This document shows, in pieces, positions 23,235-35,643 of a DNA stretch of 64,000 bases. Numbering within the stretch: the stretch's first letter is position 1; each line of letters starts with the position of its first letter. Made by a program: the position numbers and the translations under genes. The notes beneath the pieces were generated by a model. The model made no database searches. It was not told the origin of the DNA and saw only the letters and a program-made list of their open reading frames with translations. Origin of the DNA: Siphonodentalium dalli (taxonomy: Eukaryota; Mollusca; Scaphopoda; Gadilida; Siphonodentaliidae); assembly GCA_032622095.1 (NCBI GenBank), contig CP136062.1, positions 162,252,875 through 162,316,874 on the forward strand, given 5' to 3'.

Positions 23235-24280
23235 CTCATAAATTGTATACTCAAATAGCATCATAAAACATGATTATTAGTCATGGGATATAAGTAGTGG
23301 CTCACCTTGTCAATTGTCATTCTGTTTGTCGCGATTAATCCGTTCCAACAATAATGAAGTACGTATTTATTTATAACTGCGTATACATTAGACGTTATAA
23401 TATGATACATGAACATCATAAACACATTAGTTCGATAAAAGATGATAATTGGGTTTTAAATATTGAGATGTATCAATCAATTTAGTGGGTTGGACTAAGT
23501 TCTCGAGGACACCTGGCTATCTCCATGAAGATACAGATGTTTCAAAGAAATTTCCAGGTGCTCCTCTGTTCATGGTGCTATATATTGGCTAAATATTCTC
23601 GGTTTAAACGAAATGTTGATGCGCATAAATATTAGCTACATGTGCCAGGCACAGAGCGAGATTTTGAGTTGTTTATGTCAGTCGAGGATTCTGTTATAAA
23701 ACCCTTGTCAGATGTGCAGTAGTGGGAGGATCCTGAAAAGTCTTATGCTACTAACTGCATTTTCTTGTATACCAGAAGAAACTATATTTGACTGCACACT
23801 GTGACCACTATTTTTGAACAGGCCTTCCATATCTCTTGACAAATTGTAACTTTTTTGTGGAATCTGTATTGAATGGAACAGACTCAATTTTGTTATAATA
23901 TATATGCAATCCTCTGACGGTTCGGGGTCTCTCAGTTTGCACGACTATATGTATCTCTTCAATAGAATGATAAATATACGTTTAATGCTTCTTCTACGTA
24001 TCTCTTTTTGCTAGCTCATTTTGTGAATGCCCTGATTGCTATTCCCATATAAATATGACAGTTAATAAGATATAATTGTTAAAGTGACTTAAGTGGGTCA
24101 CCATATGTCGGGATTGTGAAATGTGAACGTCCAAAACTACTTAACATGATATGGAGATGGCCTGGGTGATTGTATATAACTTATATGTGGATAAAGGCGA
24201 ATATCAATCTTATCAATGATAGTGCATATCCGCTCGCCATCCGCGACGCAAACGACACCAAATGTGATTTAATTCATGGT
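23235..24280. other. Intronic interval without recognised features
   Basis: No exon pair in the phase of the EGF gene, no clear repeat structure. A GTGAGCC donor on the minus strand near 23,300 has no phase-compatible acceptor. Confidence 0.5.
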
Positions 24281-24289
24281 ATATCATTA

Positions 24290-26215
24290 TAGAAAAAAAC
24301 GTGTATGAATTCGGTGGAAATTGGTGCCAAATAAATTTGTACCAGCGTTTGCCTCTTTTGACATATTTAAACCACTCCCATTAGACTCATGGATGCATCA
24401 ATATACTGGCGATGAGTATATATATGTTTGGTGGTAATCAGCAACTAAACAAATTCTGAGAATAATTATGACCCATATCTCTCACCCAACCGACAGCAAT
24501 TTGACGTCTTTAAATCACACAATGATATTCCTCGTATCATAGAGAAGAATAATATATCAATTTGGTGGAAATCTGGGCTAAAAATAGTTTATTAAATCAA
24601 TTGTTGATGCAACGTTGACATAAACAACGACATATTGCGAAGGTGATTATGTATTCGTTTGGTGGAAATCGGCGACAAAACTATTTCACGATATATTTTT
24701 AATTTTGCCGACCTCCCCCTTTCCTTCCCCTGACACCAACAGCGTCATTTTTAGAAATTTTTTACCCGCATCGTTATCTTCCTTGTAAACATATACCCCT
24801 CTAAGAACGCCTTGGTGCCATCTCGATTGTACCGCGTGAAGTTATGTATAGAACGCACACAGACAGACAGAAAGACAGACAGACAGACAGCACGATTTGA
24901 TTTCTTGTATCATTTGAGAAGAACGTGTCTGAATTTGATGGTAATTAGTACTAAAAATATTTTGTATCAGTCTTGGTGCCCCTCCCGTCCCTATTTCAGT
25001 CTCAAGCTGCACACACTAAGACTCATTAGAGATTAGAGATGCATATATATCAAATTGGTGAAAAAATTGGCGAGTATACAAATTCGTATCAAATTTAAGG
25101 TCCCCATATCTCTCACCCATAGGGCACAAATTTGGTGTATCTATACGACACGATAAGATTCCTCGTATCACAGAGAAGAATATGTATCAATCTGGTGGAA
25201 ATCGGCACTAAACATATAGATATAATTTGTTGTGTCCCTCTCATCTATATACACCACTGACTCGAATGGCCCAACTTATGACATCCTTAAACCACACGAT
25301 TATACTCCTGGTATCATGGAGATGATTGTTTATAAGTTTGGTAATAATCGGCGACTAAACAATTTTTTTTTATCAAATTTGGTGCCAATCCACACCCCCA
25401 TCTGTCAAACAAACAGCACCATGGTGTGGTGGCAATCGGCGACTAAACCAATTATTATCAAAGTTAGTGCCCATCCCCTCCCAATCTCTCAACCAAAAGA
25501 CAACAATTTGGCGTTGTTAAAGCGCACAATTTGATTGCTTGTATAATGGAGAAGAATATATATCAATTTGGTGGAGATCGGCGCTAAAATTAGTTTTTCA
25601 ATTTTGGTGCCCCTCTCCTCTTCCGTGCATCCCTGACTCGAACGACGCCACTTTTAGACCACACCGTTGGTTTTTTCATATCATGGGTTTGGTGTTGTTA
25701 AATCACACAATTAGATTCCTTATATCACGAAGAAGAATATATATCAATTTGGTGGAGATCGGCGCTAAAATTAGTTTTTCAATTTTGGTGCCCCTCTCCC
25801 CTTCCGTGCATCCCTGACTCGAACGACTCCACTTTTAAACCACACCGTTCGTTTTTTCATATCACGGGGATGATTATATATAAGTTTGGTGGAAATCGGC
25901 GACAGAAAAAAAATCTGCCCCTCCCCCTTCCGGGCACCCCTGACGCGAACGGCGCGACTTTTGCCATATTTAAACCACACCATTAGATTCCTCATATCAT
26001 GGGGATTATTATATATAAGTTTGGTGGCAATCGGCGACAATTTCTTTTTCTGCCCCTCCCCCTTTTCTGCCCCTGACAATAACGGCGTCACTTTAGAAAA
26101 TTCTAACCCCGACCATTATCTTTCTCGTAAAAAGCTACTCATAGTACACCCCTTTGGCATCATCTAGATGGTCCCCTGTGAATTTCTATAGAACACAGAC
26201 AGACAGACAGACAGA
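24290..26215. repeat. Degenerate tandem array, ~130-180-bp unit, ending in CAGACAGA tails
   Basis: Thirteen or so occurrences of a TTTGGTGGAAATCGGCG core, spaced mostly 120-180 bp, with GGTGCCCCTCTCC and GAACGACGCCACTTTTA segments. The cleanest pair lies at 25,560 and 25,741 (181 bp apart). CAGACAGACAG runs at 24,855-24,890 and 26,195-26,220 look like non-LTR/SINE tails. Confidence 0.65.
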
Positions 26216-26539
26216 CAGACATTCGCAAATATAGATATAGATAACTATTTGTACCAAAGGAATAATTTGTAAAGGTTTTATTATGTTTTAAGACTGTGAG
26301 ATGGCTGGGGAACCTGTATTTTGTTTGCATTGTGAATCTTGTATTTCTCAGACATAGGTATGATTGTCTAATTTTAGTCCAGAACTTGGTGTAGAAATAC
26401 ACACAAATTGTACAAAAGGTGATAAAAGAATGAAATGTGCCACATATGTTCCATAAACACTACTGAACATTTTCATATATGGGGGTATTCCCGGAGGTCT
26501 TTCCTTAGCAACTGTTGATAGGAAACTACCCGACATAGA

Positions 26540-27300
26540 AGAAATGCACATATATGACTGATATTATGACAGTTTTAACAAACTAAACTGTGTCATGTAG
26601 CATTTTATTGTGAAAACAATTCTACTAGTTGTTGTTAGTGTTGACCTGACAGAAAAATTACCATATTTCTTGCTTACAAGAGTTGTAACGGTTGCTAGGG
26701 ACACGGCCAAAATCGGAAAATGCACATGTGACTGATATTATGGAAGTTTTAACAAACGAAAATATGTCATATAGCATTTTTATAGTGAAAACCATTATAG
26801 TTGTTGTTGCTGTTTGCGTGAACCTGACTGGAAAATTGCCACATTTCTTACTTACATGGTTGTAATGGTTGCTAGGGCAATGCACATGATTGATGTTATG
26901 ACAATGTTTACCAACTAAACTATTACATGCATGTAGATTTTTTTATGGTGGATATAATTCTAATAGATGTTGTAATTGTGAGTCTAAACATAATGTGGCA
27001 TTCACACAAACAACAACTATTATAATTGTTTTCACCTTTGAAATGCTACATGGTGTAGTTTAATTTGTTAACTCAGCTGTTAATATCAGCCACATGTGCA
27101 TTGCTTCGATCGATTTTGGGTAATGTCCATAGCAACCATCACCACCCATGTAAGTAAGAAATATGATAATATTCCTGTCAGTTCCGCACTAACAACAACT
27201 ATTATTATTGTTTTCACATTAAAAGTGGGTAGTTCAGTTTGTTAAAAATGTCATAATATTAGTCATTTATTCGATTCGGGTAGATGCCTAGCAACAGTTA
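26540..27300. repeat. Inverted pair of ~190-bp tandem units
   Basis: Two to three units with GACTGATATTATGACAGTTT and GTAACGGTTGCTAGG run rightwards to about 26,970; complementary units run back from about 26,995 to 27,300. The right end lies about 120 bp from the 39-bp microexon. Confidence 0.7.
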
Positions 27301-27418
27301 CCAATGAAGGACCTGCCGTCATTGCCTCCATATCTGAAAATGATCAGGTGCGCATGAGGATTTATAATTTGATGTAAAAAGTTTATGAAAATATAATCAA
27401 TTTTATTACTGCACTTAC

Positions 27419-27457
27419 CAGTTATCGCTACCTTCGAACAGAAGTAAGTATATGCTC
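27419..27457 (-). CDS. 39-bp candidate microexon between the cysteine domain and the EGF exons
   Basis: On the minus strand a strong pyrimidine tract (TTTTTCTTCTTCCTATAG) is followed by 39 bp and a near-perfect donor (CTG/GTAAGTGC). Read in phase 1 it encodes AYTYFCSKVAIT. The joint with the upstream 369-bp exon gives GGA (Gly) and with the downstream EGF exon gives GCG (Ala), so the frame runs through. It carries one cysteine and two aromatic residues. An open frame continues into the flanking intron on both sides, so frame openness alone is not evidence. The case rests on the paired splice sites, their quality and the phase match. Skipping it would not shift the frame. Confidence 0.55.
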
Positions 27458-28052
27458 CTATAGGAAGAAGAAAAATAGATATATAAGTATCATTATATAA
27501 CAAGAAAACCATAGTCAGAAATGGTAACGCCACCAAGATCATATTATTAGCCACATGCAAATATAAATTATAATATAAAATATATTGGTTACATGAATGC
27601 ACCGCCCCAGAATTCCGTTAACACAATTTTAACTAATCCTTCAAATTATTACAAAAAACTACGGCTTATTACTGCAGATTTCTCATTCACCACACCAGAA
27701 AGCTTCTAAATGCGGATCAAAAATCGGAGGCATTGTGTTCCCGCCAAGAGTGCATGGCCCAGCCATTGTTCATACCTAAACGTCGAAAGCAATTAACGCG
27801 GTCATAATGGTTATATACTGCAACTATAAGACATCCAGCGAATATACACCCCACGAAAACTCGAAATGTGTTGTCCTGCGAGATATCCCATCACTATAGC
27901 TCAATTTATCATGGCCAGATTAGCCTTTCTACAATATCCTAAAACAATATTAAAGCTTCTCAAATCATCGTCATAGTCAATAGAACTTTCACGAACTTGG
28001 ACATTCCAACTACAGCTTTTACCGGAGTCGGTGTCGCAGTATAACTTTAACC

Positions 28053-28860
28053 AAAATGTTCCGCCCAGCTGGCCACTTGAGAATTTGGACCCATTGGGCC
28101 ATTTTCCCCTCATTTTTTAGACTTGACCTAATTTCGAGGCATTTCCAACTTTCGACCCAATTTTTTTTCCGCCCAAATTTTTGTTATTTTTTTACTGAGT
28201 ATGTTCCAGTGGTCATTTGCCACATTTTCTAAAAAATTTCGGACCGAGCACAGGTTCGACACTTTTTCGGACCATTTTTACGAACTCGACCCAAACAAAT
28301 TTCGGCCCAAAATGTTCCGCCCAGCTGGCCACTTGAGAATTTGGACCCATTGGGGCCATTTTCCCTTCATTTTTTAGACTTTGCCTAATTTCGAGGCATT
28401 TCCTACTTTCGACCCAATTTTTTTTCGGCCCAAATTTTAGTTATTTTTTATTGAGTATGTTCCCGTGGTCATTTGCCACATTTTCTAAAAATGTTCGGAC
28501 CGAGCACAGGTTCGACACATTTTCGGACCACTGTTATGAACTCGACCCAAATAATTTTCGGCCCAAAATGTTCCGCCCAGCTGGCCACTTGAGAATTTGG
28601 ACCCATTGGGGTCATTTTCCGTTCAATTTTTAGATTTGCCTAATTTCGAGGCATTTCTGACTTTCGACCCAATTTTTCCCCCCCCCCCCAAATTTTTGTT
28701 ATTTTTTACTGAGTATGTTCCCGTGGTCATTTGCCACATTTTTTAAAATTTTCGGACCGAGCACAGGTTCGACACTTTATCGGACCAGTTTTACGAACTC
28801 GACCAAAAAATAATTCGGCAAAAAATGTTCCGCCCACCTGGCCACTGAGGGCCATTTGCC
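28053..28860. repeat. 256-bp tandem array, 3.2 copies
   Basis: AAAATGTTCCGCCCAGCTGG recurs at 28,053, 28,309 and 28,565 and, mutated, at 28,822. The units are very similar. It lies in the intron just downstream of the 369-bp exon. Confidence 0.9.
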
Positions 28861-28977
28861 ACACATTCCGATATTTTGCGAATAAGGAATAAGGAATAAG
28901 TAACGAAATTCACGTTGCTCAACTGAGTGGCGATTCATGGCGTGATCTATATCATACATGTATGTGCATTCACGTAC

Positions 28978-29346
28978 CTGGGTGGACAGTAAGTTTTAAA
29001 CAATATTGATCCCCGCTGCCTGAATTTGCGTTGAACATGCTGAATGACATCAATTGAAAAGTGGATTCGCTGTTCTGGGTTGAGCAGTCAGTATTGGTCA
29101 CCGGTGTGCCAGACGACCCATAGGCATAGGTTGACGAGCAAGTGCCTCCTCCAGCTGAAGCTGTCAGCGTTGCGTTGACTATGTTTCCATTCCCGGTGTA
29201 AGTGTAGCCAGAAGACACCAGACACGAACATGAATATGTGTCACTTGCTTGTATTGCTTCAAAGTAAGCGGTACCCATAACAGTGTATGTCACAAATCCG
29301 GCTGCACCGGCCGCGCACATATCGAATGTGGTCACGGGGTTTGTAC
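28978..29346 (-). CDS. Exon encoding a six-cysteine extracellular-type domain
   Basis: A 369-bp open exon on the minus strand, between a good acceptor (TCTTATTTCAG) and a consensus donor (CCAG/GTACGTGA). It starts and ends in phase 1 and encodes 123 codons. Six cysteines are visible: in FDMC, the pair SCSC, GGTC, TDCS and DQYC. The sequence is rich in Ser, Thr, Gly and Tyr and ends in a strand-like DQYCLKLTVHPG. Size, even cysteine count and Ser/Thr content suit a secreted beta-sandwich module. It is roughly CUB-sized, but I do not see a clear CUB signature, so the family is left open. It lies between two candidate microexons and upstream of three EGF exons of the same strand and phase. A 256-bp tandem array begins about 120 bp downstream of its donor, inside the intron. 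Confidence 0.78.
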
Positions 29347-29559
29347 CTGAAATAAGATAAAAATGGCTGCATGAACTTCACTTTATAGATATTCTATTTG
29401 TAATAATACAAAGTTGATTGGGGCACAAGTTACAAAACTGAATGAGCTTCTCCGTTATACATGTTACAAAATTACAAATATTCTAGACAAAGTGGCACAA
29501 TAAGTAACTAATTTATACAGCTGTGTGGAATGTGTACTTGAATACCTGCTTCAAACAAA

Positions 29560-29700
29560 GGGGGGGGGGTCGGAAAAAAGTCGCATGACAGTAGGCTGAA
29601 AAAACTTTTTTTCGGCTCTTTGGTACCCACCACCCCCCTATTTGAAGGAAAAATATTTGTTTCCAATTTCATGTGGGGTACCCACCCCTTTTTACCTCCA
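29560..29700. repeat. Poly-G/TCGGAAAAAA repeat family H, copy 1
   Basis: A G-run followed by TCGGAAAAAAG and ending in CACCACCCCCC. Relatives lie at about 31,150-31,310, 31,681-31,840, 32,150-32,240 and 61,103-61,195. Confidence 0.5.
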
Positions 29701-30249
29701 AATCTGTAGTCTCACACCATTTAAGCTTGATTGTCAGTATTACAGTTACCCTATTTCCGTTTCTGGTTCTTCTAAGTCATTCCAACTTTTGTAATAACAC
29801 GAAACATGAAGTGATCTATAAAAAAAACCTTGGAAAACCCAAAATAACACACATAAAAAATACATGTGCTGATCAGTAAATTATTGATTGTTTCGTCCCC
29901 AAATATTGTCTGAGGTAGCTCATTATACATGTAAACAAGTATAAAAGCATTAGTGTAACTTCTTTTCATCAGAGCAAGTGTAACTTAAGATGTGTCCCAT
30001 AGTATCACATGAATTTATGTCAATTATGATATTTGAAAAAAATATTAGGGCAACACCACCTGGCAATTAACTCTCCAACAATACAAGTATTCAGCTGAAA
30101 TCCACCATGTATCACAAAACTAATTTTCATTTCCATGAGCTGAGTTCTTGGGCTAGATACTGTGCTAAGGCCAGACCCAGTTCAAGCATTCAGACACATA
30201 CATGTACGTGTAAATAGAAACTTGAAAATAAGACGGTCATATATGCAGT

Positions 30250-30475
30250 CTGCAAAATAAGCTCCAAGGGGGGTGAGTTTAGTGATGCTACCCAGCATAT
30301 TGGGCTATAGCATTACCAAATTCACCATATGTGACCCTCATTCTGTAGCTAGTTCTCCATGGTTGGTCGAGACCAAAATAGAATGAGGTCGTCAGAGGTT
30401 GAATTAGCTGATGCTATGCCGGGTAGTATCGCCAAATTCGCCCTCTGCAGACCTCAATCATTTTGCTGATGACCA
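30250..30475. repeat. Repeat family J, two diverged copies
   Basis: TTTAGTGATGCTA…TAGCATTACCAAATTCACC and the related GATGCTATGCCGGG segment match the hairpin at 12,700-12,790. Confidence 0.5.
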
Positions 30476-30503
30476 GCACATTATTATTAGACTTGCAGAT
30501 ATA

Positions 30504-30548
30504 TTAAAGGTACTCAATCCGATCAGAGGGTCCCCATATAATCAAGAT

Positions 30549-30579
<31 letters not shown>

Positions 30580-30966
30580 GATTTCTTCAAAATACGTTTC
30601 AGTTATCAGAATCGATTAATTGCCCAAAAATAATGCTAACCACAGTCAACTATAGTATAAAATTGTCCAAAACCTGTTATTTAACAACGTTTTGTTCAAC
30701 GAAATTTTGCCAGTTGTCAAATATCTGACACAAAAAAGCCACTGGATTTTAGAGTTATCGATCTTCATCAGCTATCTGGTCAGATAAGTTCTTCTCGTCA
30801 ACAGTTTACTGGGCCACTTAAAATAAAAATAATAGATTTCAAACATCGATATCTGATCACTCCTAGCTTTGATGGGTGGGTTCCTCGACTAGAATCAAAT
30901 ATTTTTTACCCCCGAAGCCAAGGAAATAGTAATATGCGAGCGCTAATTCGGATTGAGTACCTTTAA
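30504..30966. mobile_element. TTAA-type MITE family D, copy 3
   Basis: TTAA/AGGTACTCAATCCGATC at the left and GATTGAGTACCT/TTAA at the right. Contains a (CAA)n run at about 30,548-30,580. Confidence 0.85.
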
Positions 30967-31565
30967 GTTATATTATATGTTCTCTCCCTTCTTTTCACTC
31001 GTCTGTTCTGATTCTGTTTATTCCACTTAGCAGCCTTCTCCATATCTACACATTCAAGTTATATGTATGCCAGTAGCATTGGTACATGGCAATGATGCTA
31101 AACACTTTGAGGCAATTATATTGCAGAAATGTTGTAAGAGGAAAAAATTGTGACCTGGGTTGGAAAAAAGTTACTTTTCGCGGCTGAAACACCCACCCAC
31201 CCGGCCTATACTGTATGGAAAAAGGTGAATGACCCCCCCCCCCGCTTCAAATGACATAAAAATTACCTTCGTTATAAATTTCTTCCCGGGGGGGGGGGGG
31301 GGGGGTAGTTTGTCTTGGGTAGTGTAGTGGTATTTATCGACTCATTTCGATACCGAAAATAATTCAAAAGTGAAAATTATTAGGTGTATGTTGGAGCGCA
31401 AACCGCCATGTAACTTTAAGATAATCCTGTCGTTATATATGGTCAGACAAAACGTTATAAAACTTCCTCTTTTGAAGGGGGATATCTGGCCATCAAAACC
31501 TTCTATATATTATTGGAATGATCGATGCATGAATCTGTGCATGTCCAATCCAATTATGTTCTTAC

Positions 31566-31619
31566 ATACAGGTGATGGTTTTATGACGTCAAATCTGACA
31601 GGACCGCAAATACGTTTAC
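31566..31619 (-). CDS. 54-bp possible exon (weak)
   Basis: On the minus strand, 54 bp lie between an AG acceptor with a poor pyrimidine tract (GAACATTTCAG) and a GTAAGA donor. The interval is a multiple of three and, read in phase 1, is open and encodes about 17 residues including RICGPV, with one cysteine. It sits in the right order between the 30-bp microexon and the 369-bp exon and would keep the frame at both joints. The weak acceptor and the repeat-rich surroundings make chance likely. It is listed because it fits the phase 1-1 pattern of the other exons. Confidence 0.25.
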
Positions 31620-31680
31620 CTGAAATGTTCAACATTATTTTGTCAAGGAATTACCTCGGAATTATTTTTCGTTTGTATAC

Positions 31681-32240
31681 AGGGGGGGGGGGGGGGGGGG
31701 GGGGGGGTCGGAAAAAAATTCAGGCACGTATGGCATTTTTTCCCTTTCGATCATTTATTGTACCCACCCACCCCCACCGCCAAATTTTTTTCCGTTTTCG
31801 GCAATTTTTTCCGACCATCTTTTGACACCCACCCCCCTTTTAACACTAAAACAGAGATTTGCGGGGGAAAATTCACTGTAAACAGCTGTATATGAATTTC
31901 TGTGCATACTATTTATCATGGATGTTAACATGGACATGTAAATAGGAATGAGTCATTTTGAGGTCATTCGGCCAAAAAAACATGGCTGCCAGCGGTCATC
32001 TTGGATTTCAAAATTTGCAACAAAATACAACACGATAACTGCCTGCAGTCAGTTTACCAGTTAGAATTACATTATTTCTCTCATTCAAAGTGGTTTTGAA
32101 GCCCAGCTCATTGCCAAAACACTAAAAAAACAAGCAGGAAATTTGTTTTAGTTGCGGAAAAAATTGCTTGTTGGTGGCTTTGACCACCCACCCACCCCGG
32201 CATATGTGCCGGAAGAAATTTTTTCACCCCCCCCCCTGTT
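31681..32240. repeat. Poly-G bounded segment (family H)
   Basis: Starts GTATACAGGGGGG with about 27 G and ends CCCCCCCCCTGTTGTATAC, an inverted relation. Contains TCGGAAAAAAATTC and TTTTTTCCGACC. Confidence 0.45.
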
Positions 32241-33459
32241 GTATACCTAATATTTGAGACTGATATAGAACCATTTCTGTTCAACTATTGATAACAATAT
32301 TGATGGTTGTTGCTGCGCATAAATACCATATTGCGTTTGCTCATGCATTGGCAGCTATATCATGATTGTAAGAGGTATGAGGAGTTATAGCTTTGGGTCC
32401 GTCAGCATCGCATAGATATAATTATTGCCATCACACAAATCTATAGCTGGTCGCGCAGAAGCGATATTATAGAGCTGAATATGTTCCGTCATTCGGTCAA
32501 GTTTGAAAAATAAGTCGACCTGCATTTTCATTCATAGCGCTCTAAACCGGATGCACAATAGTACCATTTGAATAACTATTATATATAATGCAGAATGGGA
32601 ATACCATTCGTTTAGCCTTAAAGGTGGTACTCAATTAGACGTTCCTTTAATCACCATTTCTTTGGCTTCGGGTGTAAACATATTAATTGTGATTCGAGTT
32701 GTGATTGTGATCAAAGGTCAGAGTGATCAGATATCGATTTTAGAAGTTTGTTATTTCTCGAGATGTGTAATAATGTGGCCCAGAAACACGTGGTCAAACG
32801 GACGGTCTCGGACAAAATTGCGGATGATGGATAATTCTAAAATCAAGTGGTAATATGGTCAAATTTCGTGATACACTCTTAAAACGACTGTGTGGTAGAT
32901 CCACACAGTTACCACACAGTTTGTGTAGCCATTTGATCGACAACAACATTGTGTGGTGAATTGTGTGGCAAATGACCACACATCTGTTGTGTGGTGGTGG
33001 CGAACATACTGTGTGGATCGACCAAAACAACTTGTTCGTTGTAGGCACACATTAAATGTGTGCTAAGTTGCGCACAAGATTGTGTGGATGCAGATGAACA
33101 GTTTATGTGTGGTTACTGACCTACAAAGTTGTGTAGTTGACACACACAAAGATGTTTGGATCCAGCACATTTATTTGTTCGTTGAATGGACACAAATATG
33201 TTTGCACTAAGGAAACAATATGTTCGCCGCTACCACACACGTTTGTATTGTTATTGTACACAATGTTGTTGGGCGAGACTACACATATGTGTTAATCACA
33301 TGCGTACACATTTGTGTGGTTGATCCAAACAATAGTGTTCACCGCCATTACACAATTTTGTATTGTTCTTGTACACAATGCTGTTGGGCAAGACAACACA
33401 TATGTGTTCATTACATGTGTACAAAAGTGTGTGGTCGATCCAAACAATAGGCTGCTAAT

Positions 33460-35160
33460 CCTGCAAAACAAAAATCATATTCAACGAAGAGTGTTTACCG
33501 ATATTTATTGGCCAAACATATAGTTCGGCTATCGTTGGACCTTTTTTTCCCGCCATACATATGAAATGTTATAGTCTACTGATGATTGACGTGCTGCGCT
33601 GGACGTTTTCGAATATTAACTTATCAAACAGCAAACATGTATATCCCGGGGGTCCGCGGCCTTCTTTTGTGTACACAGCAGAAATCGTGATTGTCGAATG
33701 ATATAGTATAGCTATAGTCTTTAATTTCAATAATACAAAGACACAAAACAAACAGCCGTTTAACACATTCACGTAATATTTTGGTTATCCTTTAAACCAT
33801 AAGCGTGCATGTTTCAGTTCCATTAATGGTTTCACATCAATAACTAGAATTTTCCTTCAACTTGAATGTATTGGAACAATTCGAAAGTCAGTCTCTGCTA
33901 TATATACATATATATTGCTACTGGTTGGCTGTCTTACATCAGACTCACCCTCACGTGTGTAGAAGAACAAGCTCTAAAACTAACTGAAGCTTTCTGAGAT
34001 CCCTTGAACTATACAAGAAAATTAATGGCTCCAAAGAGGATAGTCTTTTTAATGTAATCGCCTCTTGCACAGAAACCAAATTACAGCACATGACATCATA
34101 TGTATACCAAAATCATTGACTGTGGAATTTGTGTCTAACTCATACATTCCACCGTGGTTCTTGGTTGGTTGATTATAGTTTATCTGCGTCGTTGCCAAGG
34201 CAGCCATGTCCATATCTTGTTATTTACATCGACGTAACACCGCGTGACCGCCATGATTTCACCATTGAACCTGTAAGCAGAGAATTATTTTGTTTATAAC
34301 ATGCCATTGGGAATATTATTTACAGTACACATTGTATGTACATCTATAACAGTATTATAATTCATACATTAAAGAGCGCATTTTCAGAAAGGAATATAGT
34401 TTTTGAATGATACTAAATATATACATGTACTACTCATTATAGCTTCACATAATGAATGTTCGGACAATTTATAAATATATTTTACTTTATCTATATGGCC
34501 AGATCGATGCCTCATTAAGCGGAATCTTGACACGGGAAATTTGCAATTTTACATAAGGAATTGTAGCTATATATAACACAATACATTCATAGCCCCCCCC
34601 ACCCCTTTTTTATAGTATAAACGATAACTCTTCACCATGTACGTCACTTAGTCCAAATGCTAATAATACTTTAATGACACATCTCACTATTCTGCAGTAT
34701 TTATAATTTTAGATTATTTCTAAGTTCATTATTTGCTATGACATTTATTGAATGACATAATATTCTTCACAATTTAAAGTTTTGGACACAAACGGTGGCT
34801 ACATATGTATTAGATATACGACATCACCCCCCTCCCGGGCCCCTCCCTCGGTAACCAAATTTACGCAAGATATACATAGCAGAGGAGCCAAATTATGCAT
34901 GTTAATTTTTCACATCGTCTTGGTAAACCACCAATATAATTGACAAATAAATACCCCACCCACCCACCCAACAATTTGTTTCCCTTGGTACATTGATCGT
35001 CCATTGTGGTATTTCAAGGTTTATTGCAACAGTGATGCTCATCATATTCAAATTAAATTAATTTGAAACACCAATTTCACACATTTTGTGTGATTCCGGG
35101 TGCCACATGTCATATAGAACTTCGTAGTATGCGACTAGGGCATTTCAGTGACAGCCACAA
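33460..35160. other. E1 interior without recognised features
   Basis: A+T-rich single-copy-looking sequence with short C and G runs. No convincing coding frame or repeat structure. An acceptor-like TTCTCTGCTTACAG on the minus strand at about 34,272 opens no phase-compatible exon. Confidence 0.5.
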
Positions 35161-35168
35161 GTCTCATT

Positions 35169-35643
35169 CATGGACGCGGCTCAGTGGTCGCCGTTGGTGG
35201 TGGGGGGGGGGGGGTGTCCACCTTCAAATGTCGAAGTACACCCCACCATCCCCCTTGAACCATATTTGTAGAATTATATTTGCACACCCCCCTCTCGTTC
35301 TGAATTTTCCAATTGGTACCTCAAGCTTTCCAACTATTAGAATTTCCAACCAAATGGAAGTCTTCCACCCGATGGCCATTTGAGGCCATTTTTGTTTTAC
35401 CAAAAGTAGAAAAATATGCTACTGTTTGTCTAAAAAAAACTATAAATTTCCCACTTATTACTGGTTGAAAAATCAAACAAAGAGAATAATTTCAACCTAT
35501 TATAATGCATGTGGTGTAAAACTTGTAACTTTGCGTCAGGCATGAAATTTCCAACTGTTGGAATTTTTAGTAAATTTTACCGAGGTTTGGGATAGGGTTA
35601 TAGACACACCCTTCCCAATATCCGCCCTGTCGCCACGTCACTG
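35169..35643. mobile_element. Non-autonomous hAT-like element, copy 3
   Basis: Ends CATGGACGCGGC / CGCCACGTCACTG, flanked by GTCTCATT (35,161-35,168) and GTCTCAGT (35,644-35,651). The interior matches copies 1 and 2 (CCAACTGTTGGAATTT-like motifs). Confidence 0.8.

Noticed and set aside
23300-23375. Possible minus-strand exon with donor CAAG/GTGAGCC
   Set aside because: The nearest acceptor gives 71 bp, not a multiple of three, which would shift the frame.
27460-27602. Hydrophobic minus-strand stretch upstream of the 39-bp microexon, resembling membrane segments
   Set aside because: A+T-rich intronic sequence before a polypyrimidine tract; such DNA encodes hydrophobic residues by composition.
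31370-31825. 151-codon plus-strand open frame
   Set aside because: Runs through the poly-G repeat of family H and the C-flank paralog; no protein-like features.
34230-34272. Possible minus-strand exon after TTCTCTGCTTACAG
   Set aside because: In phase 1 the frame meets a stop quickly and there is no matching donor; the only open frame breaks the phase rule of the gene.
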